NCBI RefSeq assembly: GCF_000953135.1
Contig: NZ_LN614827.1
Coordinates: forward strand, 3,608,501 to 3,672,500
Source: Legionella fallonii LLAP-10
GTDB taxonomy: Bacteria > Pseudomonadota > Gammaproteobacteria > Legionellales > Legionellaceae
Length of the DNA stretch: 64,000 nucleotides
Reading direction: 5' to 3'
In this document: positions 36,099 through 48,300 of the stretch, one piece after another
How positions within the stretch are numbered: the stretch's first letter is position 1
Layout of the letters: each line of letters opens with the position of its first letter
Made by a program: the position numbers and the translations under genes
Notes under the pieces: generated by a model
What the model was told of the DNA's origin: nothing
The model's database searches: none
What the model saw: only the letters and a program-made list of their open reading frames with translations

Positions 36099-36266
36099 AA
36101 AAACTAAGGCCTGTGAGGACAACTCATTGTATTCATCTCTTAATTTTTCACCATAAGGAACGGTTCCCTCCAATACTCGTCTAACAGTGGAGTGAACTCC
36201 TCGAAAAACTTTAATAGAACTTTGGATGTCCTCCTCAGAGTAGAATTCATGCAGTTCTCCTTTCAT
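36081..36266 (-). CDS. Short helical protein or gene remnant (61 aa)
   Basis: A 61-residue frame that overlaps the end of the DnaB-like gene by 18 bases in the opposite direction. The sequence reads like a natural helical protein (DIQSSIKVFRGVHSTVRRVL, VPYGEKLRDEYNEL). I do not recognise it. GGA lies close before the first ATG, and a better site (AAAGGAGA) sits inside the frame ahead of an out-of-frame ATG, so even the reading frame is not certain. Confidence 0.35.
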   Translation of the reverse strand: MKGELHEFYSEEDIQSSIKVFRGVHSTVRRVLEGTVPYGEKLRDEYNELSSQALVFLMCET

Positions 36267-36338
36267 CTATTCCATGGATTTTAGTAAAATCGGCGTCCGT
36301 GCGTTGACACATCAGTATCAACGCAATTGATCCTAAAA

Positions 36339-39300
36339 TTAACTAATAGGCGGGGCATTTTTCTGATTATCTTCCTTAATATCCTCTAATGTAGCTTTCA
36401 TTTTGTTTTTGAAAAGCGAAGCTACCTTGCCTGAATCACCTCGTACCTTTGCATGTTCTTCTTTATGGCCAAATTTATCTTCCGCTAGTTGATCAAGATT
36501 GGTAATCATTTGATCCAAGCGCGCACAATGTTCAAAAGTCGTTTTATAACAAGAATCTGCTTTATAAGTATTAGATCCAGGCTCCATTTCATCAGCAGGA
36601 TTGAAATGAGTAGTCGCTATTTTAATTGCGCCTTCCTCAAGTTTTAAATGCTGGGATCTTTCGCTAATAATCATTGCAGCGGTCCAAAGGCATTGTAATT
36701 GCTCCTGGTTAACACCCCTTAATATTATAGGATTCTTGGCTGAAGGAGGTTTTTTTAAGCTCGCTATTAGCTGGGTGACCATAGCCATAGAATAAGCAGC
36801 CCTTGCATCTGGATCACTTGCGTCAGGGAAATTTGCCACAGAGAGTTTGATTTTTGCTTTAACTCTGTCACTACGAGGAATACGCTCTTCTATAAATCGA
36901 CCAACAACTCGTTGATTCGTTGAAACAGTATGCTCACGAAAACAATGAGGTTGTACTCTATTAGTCATCTTATAAGGTCGGGCGTGTTCATCCTCATAAA
37001 CTTCTATAGAAGTTTCTTCTCCTGGTTTGACTGGGCGACCCGCAGCAACTCTTTCTAAATAATTACGTTTATCTTTTAAAAGATGATCAGCAGCTGTTAT
37101 TTGATACACCGCGGTGTCTTGTTGAATATCTTTTCGATCCTGTTTTGCTTGTTTTACAATATTCAACACACCATGATGAGTCAGAAGATTTTTCTTCTCT
37201 TCATTGCCTTTAAACAAGCGTTGTACCGGCAGTTGTACGCGTAACTCATCTTCAATTCGACGTAAAACTCGATTCAGTGTCTCTCTGTAAGCAAGAACCT
37301 CTCGCTTATAGGGCTTGCTTTCTAAATCATCTTCTGTTGGTAATCCACCTAAAAACTCTCTTATATCGCAGCGTTGTCTATCTAAATAAGGGACAAGCTG
37401 ATCACAACCTTCAGATAGTTTTTCAAAGTAGGCCTCTAGTTCAAGCGCATATTCTTTTGCTGATCCTTGAAACGCGGGATTAATCCACACCATAGGTGTT
37501 TGGCTCAAAGCAACCAGCTCATTGCGCACCTCATTCAAAGGCTCTATTTTTTCCATAACACTTCTTAATCTATCTTCGTTATAGTTTTGTAATGCACGCC
37601 ATTGAGATTCACCACTCAGAATTTTAGTATTCTCATTAGCACGAATATTCTCTAACTGTACTATACGAGTCCTTGCTGCTTTTGCGATTTCACGAATATC
37701 TTTTTCCACATCAAGCAATGCTCTTAAGTGTTTTGGATTTAAACTGGAAAACTCTGTTTTCGCATTGAGTAAATCTTTTTTATTCCCTGCAAGCTTAACT
37801 AATTGCAACAACTCATAATCTTTGCTTCTTTTAACTTCATCTAAGAGAGCTTTCAATGCATCAACATGCCCGCTTCTTCTATCCCTAGCCGCGGATTTTA
37901 ATCGTTCAAAAGATTCTTCATCCGCTGCTAAACGATGAGCATCCTCTTCATCTACACCAATATCTTTAAGAGCATCAACTAATGCACCAGCATCTTCAGC
38001 ATCTTCTATTGCTTTAAGAAGATCAGGATTATCAACCAAATCCATTTTCTTCAGTACGTTATTTTCCAAAGCACGTAATTCTCTTCGCTCGGAAGCCTCC
38101 TCCTGCTCAATTTCTAATACGGCATCTTCTTCCCTATCTTTATCTTTCACGCTTTCTTCATCTGTAATACCATGATCGATTTCATCATGTTTACGTTTTA
38201 AACGTGATTTATCCTCTACATCTTCTACTTCATTTTCATCTTCTGCTTCTCTAACGCCATGATCGCTTTCATCACCCTTACGCTTTAAGCGTGGCTTATC
38301 CTTTTCTTTATGATCAACAGGAACTTCCACATCCCTATCAACTTTATCCCGTAGAGGAGGAGCTTTATCTTGCAATGCTGTTAAACGTGCAGAGGCAAAA
38401 TCAGCCACTTCTCCAACAGCCTCTTCATCATACAAAGCATCAATCTCATCTCTTCTCTTCAGCTTAGTGCGATTATAAAGATCTTCTGTATCTTTAGCAG
38501 AAGCAATGAATCTCAGTTCATCTAAATCATCAATTTCTGCAATTTCTTCTTTTAAAGCAAGAACCGCTTTTTGTTGTGCCACTTGTTTTAAAGTATCCCT
38601 GAGCTTCAGGATTTCTTTGTCTTTTTCTGTAACAAGAGATCTTTGGCGTGCATCTTCTTGTCGAATACGATCCAACTCGAGATCTTTAATTCGAATACTT
38701 TGCTCAAGATTTTCAACCTTGCCCAGTAATTCTGAATTAGTATTGCCTAATAATTCGGACTGGCGTTGTAACTTCTCATGCGCGACCTGCAGCAGCTGCA
38801 AGGCCGTTAAATGCTCGTGCGATTGCTCTTTCGTTTGTTCCAGCAACGCCCCTTGAACCACCATCTGTTTACGTAACTCATCCGCCTCACCCCTCGCCAA
38901 AGACAAATCACTATCTAATGACTTATGGCGTTCGCTCCAATCATGGATCTGCCCAAGTAAATCCTTAACCCGCAATTCACCTTGGCGTAATTCATCCGCT
39001 TGAAGTTCCAAGCGGCTGCGGAGCTCCTCACGGCTTTGGTCTGCCAAATGGACTTTGCTTTGCAACGCCTCAAGTGCTGATTGATGGCTTAAGCGTTCTT
39101 CAGCCAACAGCTCCGTACCATGAACCTTATCTTCTTCCAGCTCACGAACTTTATTCTGGTGCGCTTGGGTTAACTCACTAATCTCTATACGAAGTCGCTC
39201 TGAGTCTAAAACCGCTTGCTGCAACGTCTCTTTCGTCTCCTCCAAGCCCTTACGTGCCAAAGCACTGGCTGCACGCTCAGCATCTAATTGCTTCGTCAGG

Positions 39301-42300
39301 CTGACTTGCAGCCCGGTTAGCTCTTCTACTCGAGATTCAAGGCTGCCTACCTGGTCGGATAACTCCGTATTCGTCTTTCCGAGCGCTTCGGACTGGCGTT
39401 GTAACTTCTCATGCGCGACCTGCAGCAGCTGCAAGGCCGTTAAATGCTCGTGCGATTGCTCTTTCGTTTGTTCCAGCAACGCCCCTTGAACCACCATCTG
39501 TTTACGTAACTCATCCGCCTCACCCCTTGCCAAAGACAAATCACTATCTAATGACTTATGGCGTTCGCTCCAATCATGGATCTGCCCAAGTAAATCCTTA
39601 ACCCGCAATTCACCTTGGCGTAATTCATCCGCTTGAAGTTCCAAGCGGCTGCGGAGCTCCTCACGGCTTTGGTCTGCCAAATGGACTTTGCTTTGCAACG
39701 CCTCAAGTGCTGATTGATGGCTTAAGCGTTCTTCAGCCAACAGCTCCGTACCATGAACCTTATCTTCTTCCAGCTCACGAACTTTATTCTGGTGCGCTTG
39801 GGTTAACTCACTAATCTCTATACGAAGTCGCTCTGAGTCTAAAACCGCTTGCTGCAACGTCTCTTTCGTCTCCTCCAAGCCCTTACGTGCCAAAGCACTG
39901 GCTGCACGCTCAGCATCTAATTGCTTCGTCAGGCTGACTTGCAGCCCGGTTAGCTCTTCTACCCGCGATTCAAGGCTACCTACCTGGTCGGATAACTCCG
40001 TATTCGTCTTTCCGAGCGCTTCGGACTGGCGTTGCAACTTCTCATGCGCGACCTGCAGCAGCTGCAAGGCCGTTAAATGCTCGTGCGATTGCTCTTTCGT
40101 TTGTTCCAGCAACGCCCCTTGAACCACCATCTGTTTACGTAACTCATCCGCCTCACCCCTCGCCAAAGACAAATCACTATCTAATGACTTATGGCGTTCG
40201 CTCCAATCATGGATCTGCCCAAGTAAGTCCTTAACCCGCAATTCACCTTGGCGTAATTCATCCGCTTGAAGTTCCAAGCGGCTGCGGAGCTCCTCACGGC
40301 TTTGGTCTGCCAAATGGACTTTGCTTTGCAACGCCTCAAGTGCTGATTGATGGCTTAAGCGTTCTTCAGCCAACAGCTCCGTACCATGAACCTTATCTTC
40401 TTCCAGCTCACGAACTTTATTCTGGTGTGCTTGGGTTAACTCACTAATCTCTATACGAAGTCGCTCTGAGTCTAAAACCGCTTGCTGCAACGTCTCTTTC
40501 GTCTCCTCCAAGCCCTTACGTGCCAAAGCACTGGCTGCACGCTCAGCATCTAATTGCTTCGTCAGGCTGACCTGCAGCCCGGTTAGCTCTTCTACCCGCG
40601 ATTCAAGGCTGCCTACCTGGTCGGATAACTCCGTATTCGTCTTTCCGAGCGCTTCGGACTGGCGTTGTAACTTCTCATGCGCGACCTGCAGCAGCTGCAA
40701 GGCCGTTAAATGCTCGTGCGATTGCTCTTTCGTTTGTTCCAGCAACGCCCCTTGAACCACCATCTGTTTACGTAACTCATCCGCCTCACCCCTTGCCAAA
40801 GACAAATCACTATCTAATGACTTATGGCGTTCGCTCCAATCATGGATCTGCCCAAGTAAATCCTTAACCCGCAATTCACCTTGGCGTAATTCATCCGCTT
40901 GAAGTTCCAAGCGGCTGCGGAGCTCCTCACGGCTTTGGTCTGCCAAATGGACTTTGCTTTGCAACGCCTCAAGTGCTGATTGATGGCTTAAGCGTTCTTC
41001 AGCCAACAGCTCCGTACCATGAACCTTATCTTCTTCCAGCTCACGAACTTTATTCTGGTGCGCTTGGGTTAACTCACTAATCTCTATACGAAGTCGCTCT
41101 GAGTCTAAAACCGCTTGCTGCAACGTCTCTTTCGTCTCCTCCAAGCCCTTACGTGCCAAAGCACTGGCTGCACGCTCAGCATCTAATTGCTTCGTCAGGC
41201 TGACTTGCAGCCCGGTTAGCTCTTCTACCCGCGATTCAAGGCTACCTACCTGGTCGGATAACTCCGTATTCGTCTTTCCGAGCGCTTCGGACTGGCGTTG
41301 TAACTTCTCATGCGCGACCTGCAGCAGCTGCAAGGCCGTTAAATGCTCGTGCGATTGCTCTTTCGTTTGTTCCAGCAACGCCCCTTGAACCACCATCTGT
41401 TTACGTAACTCATCCGCCTCACCCCTTGCCAAAGACAAATCACTATCTAATGACTTATGGCGTTCGCTCCAATCATGGATCTGCCCAAGTAAATCCTTAA
41501 CCCGCAATTCACCTTGGCGTAATTCATCGGCTTGAAGTTCCAAGCGGCCGCGGAGCTCCTCACGGCTTTGGTCTGCCAAATGGACTTTGCTTTGCAACGC
41601 CTCAAGTGCTGATTGATGGCTTAAGCGTTCTTCAGCCAACAGCTCCGTACCATGAACCTTATCTTCTTCCAGCTCACGAACTTTATTCTGGTGCGCTTGG
41701 GTTAACTCACTAATCTCTATACGAAGTCGCTCTGAGTCTAAAACCGCTTGCTGCAACGTCTCTTTCGTCTCCTCCAAGCCCTTACGTGCCAAAGCACTGG
41801 CTGCACGCTCAGCATCTAATTGCTTCGTCAGGCTGACCTGCAGCCCGGTTAGCTCTTCTACCCGCGATTCAAGGCTGCCTACCTGGTCGGATAACTCCGT
41901 ATTCGTCTTTCCGAGCGCTTCGGACTGGCGTTGTAACTTCTCATGCGCGACCTGCAGCAGCTGCAAGGCCGTTAAATGCTCGTGCGATTGCTCTTTCGTT
42001 TGTTCCAGCAACGCCTCTTGAACCACCATCTGTTTACGTAACTCATCCGCCTCACCCCTTGCCAAAGACAAATCACTATCTAATGACTTATGGCGTTCGC
42101 TCCAATCATGGATCTGCCCAAGTAAATCCTTAACCCGCAATTCACCTTGGCGTAATTCATCCGCTTGAAGTTCCAAGCGGCTGCGGAGCTCCTCACGGCT
42201 TTGGTCTGCCAAATGGACTTTGCTTTGCAACGCCTCAAGTGCTGATTGATGGCTTAAGCGTTCTTCAGCCAACAGCTCCGTACCATGAACCTTATCTTCT

Positions 42301-45300
42301 TCCAGCTCACGAACTTTATTCTGGTGCGCTTGGGTTAACTCACTAATCTCTATACGAAGTCGCTCTGAGTCTAAAACCGCTTGCTGCAACGTCTCTTTCG
42401 TCTCCTCCAAGCCCTTACGTGCCAAAGCACTGGCTGCACGCTCAGCATCTAATTGCTTCGTCAGGCTGACCTGCAGCCCGGTTAGCTCTTCTACCCGCGA
42501 TTCAAGGCTACCTACCTGGTCGGATAACTCCGTATTCGTCTTTCCGAGCGCTTCGGACTGGCGTTGTAACTTTTCATACTCTCGTTCTTGTTGTTTAATC
42601 CGCTCTTCCAAACCAAGGCGTAATCTCTCAGATTGTGCCAACTCTTGTCGCAAACGCTCTAATTCTTTTTCATGATCTGCTCGCGCCTTAACAAGCTCAT
42701 TTTGTGCTTCTTCTGCTTTCAAGCCACCTAACTTAATCTGCCCATTAAGCCGCCCAATCTCTTCAGCATGCTCTATATGTTCACGATGGATTGCTTCTTC
42801 TAATTCAGACGAACGCCGCATCGCCTCTTCTAAGTGTTTCTTAGTAGAGGAAACCTCCGCTGCAGCCATGCGAGAGCGTTCTCGCTCCGCTTCCAAACTA
42901 AGGCTTAGCTCGTCTTTGTGTCGTGTTAACTGCTCAAACTCACCTTCCAAATTGCGGATACTCTTAGTAAGCTTACTAAGAGAGTCTCTTTCGCTAGCCA
43001 ATGCTTTAATGGCATGGCTAAGATCCTGTCGCTGAATAGCGACTTCCTGCATCACATCGACAGGAACATCGAGTGAAACCGGTGGGGCTATTACCAAGTC
43101 ACGAGGGGTTAATTCTATTAATAATTGGCTATAGAATGCTTTAGCAACTGAATCTCTTGGTGCATCGTCAGCTAACTTTTTAAATAAGGCGACTTTATTC
43201 TCAGTAGATAACTTGTCGTTATGTAATAGTTCTCTTAACGCGGGGTGGCTATTAGCATTGTTTGCTTTTTCAAGAAGCCATTCTTCGTTAACTAATAATG
43301 CCACCATACGATACAACTGTAACTCTGGGGCTCGGAAATCAGGAGATATTTCATTAAATAGTTGATTTAAAATTCTAAATTGCAGTACTTCATTTTTTTC
43401 AGAAGTTAAAAAGTTTCTTAATGGATTGACAGGATGAGGGTTGCTTAATAAATGAACTAATACTTTTTCTGGATCTTTGCACTTGGTTTTAATCTCAACC
43501 AACATTTCGGTAAGAACAGGAAACTGTCCTTGCTCTAGAACGTAATTAAATAAATTTTTGCCATTGTCATCAGTTTGCGTAAACAAAACGGTAGCTTGGT
43601 CTTTTGACAGTCCAATATCATTACCTAATTTAATGAGTTTTTTTACTCCTGCATAATTACTATTTTGAGCAGCAATCAAAAGAGGATGAGCATGAGTTCC
43701 TGGAGGAGAGGCGAGTAAAAACATCTCTGAAACCTTTGGCTTAGCCTGAAGTTGCTCAAAAGGAGTTACATCTGAGGTATTTTCATCACTTAAAAATAAA
43801 TGATATGGAGATGTATCATCAGGAGGGAATAACATACCTAAAACTTTTTCTGGAGTAATTTGATCCGTAAGTTCAGTATTTAATTGATTATATTTGTTTA
43901 TAATCAGGGTAAAAAGATCTTTATTGCCAAGCACAGCACAAAGATGTAATGCATGACTAATGACTTTATCATCGCCATGGCCTTTGGGTAATAACTTCAA
44001 AATGGAAGTTAACTGTCTTGCATTGTTATTGCGAATTGCGATATGAAAGCAATCTGCTGACCATTTAACATAAGGTGCAGTTTTGGTCGCTTTACTTGGC
44101 CCATACTCTTCCATCATTAATTTGAATATGTCTTCTGGGCGTGCACCAGCGCGATCTAATGCAATGATTAAATTATCAAAAACATCAGATAGGCCTTGTT
44201 CCGCTGCATAATGTAACAAACCACGAGCTTTAACTTGTGCTATAAATGTAGGATTGGATTCCCTTGGTATTTTGGCTAATAAAGCATTGAGAATTTGATT
44301 TTGGCCTTTAGCAATACATTCTACGAATAAGGTTTCAAATGGCGCTCGTGGACCTATGAATTTATCATTCAATTGCCGTTCATCAATAGTGTGGTTTAAA
44401 ATAGCAATTGCTTTATCTTTTTGCGTTGGAGTACTTGGATAAGTACACAAGACATCCATGCGTTTTAATTCGCCTACAGGTGCAGATAAATCATCCGCTA
44501 TAAGTGGAACTCTATCGTCTGCATCGAAAATTGCTTGTAACGCTTCACTATGAGCAAGAGCCTGTTGATGACCAGGATCCTTTAATTTTTCATACGCTCT
44601 TATGCAATGCTGCGCTCTTGCTAAAAGATTCGTCAGCTGATCTTTATTAAACCCTTGGCCATTACTTACTGCCGCACGTACACTTATGAGAATATCATCA
44701 ATATCTCTAATGATTCTTTGTTCTGGGCCGTCTACAACTAATCGACGCGCAGGAGTATCCAATACGTTGCGAATATTTTGTAAGCGACGATAAAGATGGA
44801 GCGGCTCCCCTTCACGTTGGTTAGAAGGAATAAACATGACCGCATCTTGTTTACTCGCTATATCACTTTCTTGAGTGACTTTATCCTTAACTTTATCGCA
44901 AGCAAAAAATTCATTAAATTTTGCCATATTAACGATTTTCAATCCTGCGGGTATTTTTCCATCAACATCTAAAACACCGGGAACAACATAATCGATAACT
45001 GCACGTCCTTTAACTAGTGTAAAGTAGGCATTACGATTACACACACCGAAAATCATTGCAGTTAAAGCCCAGTTATCCATATAAGGATTAGAGTTTTCTA
45101 GTACCGTATTTAAATCAACTCTCGGGGCATCATCGGCTAAAACTTTGGGGCTAATATAAGGCAGGGTTCCATTACGCGCGCCGTGCAAAATTTGCAAAGT
45201 AGGGTTGACCCCGTAACGAATACCTTGGCCAGTTTTTATCACATAACGTCCACACGAGTCAGAACATTGGTTGCCATCGACAGAAGGTTTTGGCTGTTCG

Positions 45301-48300
45301 GCAAGATCTGGACCAAACAGTTCGGTAAAAAGTTCAACTGCTGATTTTTCTGATACTGCTCCATAAGTACGTTCAAATCCCCCGGTTGCCCAGTCAATAT
45401 ATTTTACTTGGTAGCTACCATCAGGGTTTCTTTTATAGAGAAAATTCTCTGGTTTGATGTCATTATGGGAAAAACCTAAAGTCGCAAAGCGATGCGCCTC
45501 GCCAACAATAGCTTGTGATAAATCAAGACCGTCCTTTAAAGACTGTACTAATTCTGCCTCACTAAATTCTTTACGCTTTAAGGGATTATGATAAGCAATA
45601 TCCGCCTTAGGAAGTAAACTCAACTGTTTATTCGCTGTATCAGCAAAAGTATCCCCTTTAGCGCGATCAGTTAAAATTTGATATTGTTTAGGGGCACCAG
45701 TTTTCGCAAATAATTTACCAGCAGTTCTCACCTTATCATTTTCTATCCAATACTGAGTCCCACCCGAAATAAGGCCACTCCTTTCCTGTTCAGTAATAGA
45801 GATAAATTTCAATAAATCACTTTCAATTCTATATAGGGGGTCGTTACGAGAGGTAAGAGGTCTTGTTCTAAGTTCTGCACGGCTCTCTTCCTTGAAAGTC
45901 GAAGAGGCATCGCTCTCAGGAACATAACCTTTTTTGATCACCTGATTCAAACCGGATAATAAACTTTCAACCTCTTTCACCGAGCCATATTGACCCACAC
46001 CTAAAAGTCTACTGTGGGTAAATAAACGACCTTTTTTCTTTTCTCCCCCAGCATAAGCTTCATCTAAACCTTCAAAAGGAGCGATCACACCACGACTACC
46101 ACCATAGGAAAAGATAAATTCACCGCCGGCTGGCTTTACTAAAGAGTACGGAAGTTTTACTGCACCAATGTTAAGAGTTACGTTTCTTACAAGAATGCCT
46201 TTGTCATTTAAAACAGCTACTGTGTGCTCACCTGTGACCGAATGTTTTACCTTAAATTGGACAGTACTAACATCTGTAGGGTGGATTGCTCCGGCAATTT
46301 GTTTCAAGATAGAGAAATAAGCATCTTGTTCCACAGCGGTTAGAGCTGGCTCGCCGTTTCGAGTACGCCCATACAAGCGAGTCATCTCTTCGGCCATACT
46401 TTTAATGTCTTTTTCCATGCGATCGACTTCTTGCGGAGTTTTCAATTTCAAAGTCTCTTGCATGCCCCTATATTCTTCGAGAAATATTGCCTCTACTTTC
46501 CTAGCAACATCAACACCTGATCGGAACGCCTCTTCTAAGGCATTAGCCTTGGCTGCTCTCTCTCTTTTAGAAGACTCAATCACTATTGATTTTTGAATAA
46601 TGGGTTTAAGGTTTTCTGGAGCACCTGCTGGATCTTCCAAGGATAGTTTGTTGTAAGCCGTAGTTAGGCTGGCTTCTAATCCGGGGGTATCTAAAGCCTC
46701 TTTGTAACGCCCAGCCCTGACATGAACACAAGCTCCTTCAAGAGTAGTCGTAAGTTGCGATTTCACTGCGAGCGTAGGGGCATTAAGGGCATTTTGCACT
46801 TGAGTTACTTTAAGTACAGGATATAACTCCAGTAGCTGGCGTAATAATAGTTCTTCACTATTACTGAAGGGTAAACTACGAATTTCTGATGGCTCACTTG
46901 CATTAATGGAATGTTCAACTTGGTCCAATATTGCTTGGCAAGCAACTTTTGCCTCTCTAGACAGCTCCATCGCTGTTAGTTTCTGCTTAATATCCGCGAT
47001 CGACTTACCTCTAATCGGAATACAACCGATTTTATCTGTGATCGCTTTTTCCTTAATAAATTCAGGCATTAAGTTCTTGATCTCTCGCGCAAACCCTCCA
47101 TTTTTTCCGATGATCTGAACTAACTTTTTACGAAAGGCCTCATCATTATCGATATTAAAGAAGTTAATCTCTATATCCCCATTAGCAAGTAAGCTCACTA
47201 TTGGTTTGGATGATTGAGCGTTAAATATTGCTTCTATGTGGCGTTCAATGTCTGGCTCTCCAGTTTCTTTAAACCGAGCAGTTACATCACCTTTTTTAAG
47301 GTTTTTAGCTTTGGCACCAGCATAAATATTCGTCAGCAAATCCTGCAATTTTACATAATCTAACCGATCTGGATATTTATAGTTTATTGCAGTGATTTCC
47401 TTTTCTGCTTTAAATAACTTATCAGCTCTTAGATAGCGCATCTGCGCTAAACGAGCGAATGTCTCATCGGTTCCTTTACTTTTAGTAAATAATTCCTCAT
47501 CGCGAATATTTCTAGCCCAAAATAAATCGCGCGCCAGATTAGCCTTCGTTTTTTCTGCATACTCAAGGCGATCTTCACGTCCAAACCTTAAAGCATCAAA
47601 CAAAGCTTTTCGTGCTTTTAGCGCATTAATTTTTTCATCATTGATCCAATCACCGGCTTTTCCTATGTGTACTTTTCTTTCTACTTCAGCTAATAAATCG
47701 CCAATAGATTGTCCATTCGTTGCTCTATAATCACTGAGATTATCAATAATGGTTGATTGCCTTACATTAATAAGTTTTGAGTATAAGAGATTAATAAACT
47801 GCTGGTATTTCACATATTTTGTAGGCTCATCTGCAACTGGATTTACGTTACTGCAGTCACGACGCACAATTTCATAAAAGCCCATTTGCGCCAATCTTTG
47901 ACATTGAGCGCGCAACTGAACATCTTGAGGATTGCTTTCATAAAGACGGATAGCCTGGACTATCATGTCTTGGATATTCGCTAAAGATAATGTTTTTAAT
48001 TGAATTTCTTGTTCAGACCGTTCTAATTTAGATAATACTTCAATATATAATTGGGTCTGTAGTGCTTTAATCGCAGGCGGAGCATCAGAGAGGGTATAAG
48101 CCAGGTGTTTTATATCACGGAAATTTTGCGCCAGTGATTTAATAAAAGCAGGGGCTTCATCCCTGATATTCAGCTCGGCTTTATGCTTTAGTGCACTTTC
48201 ATACTGCTCAGAAAGCGCCTTCATCCGTGTCTCAATTTGCAACAAGGCCTCACGCTTTTTAGCTTTGTATAAATTTAATTGCTCATTGGCCGCCACATTA

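Noticed and set aside
38778..42575. Regular 633-bp direct repeats considered as a CRISPR-like array
   Set aside because: The repeats are contiguous, coding, in frame and without spacers. No cas genes are present.
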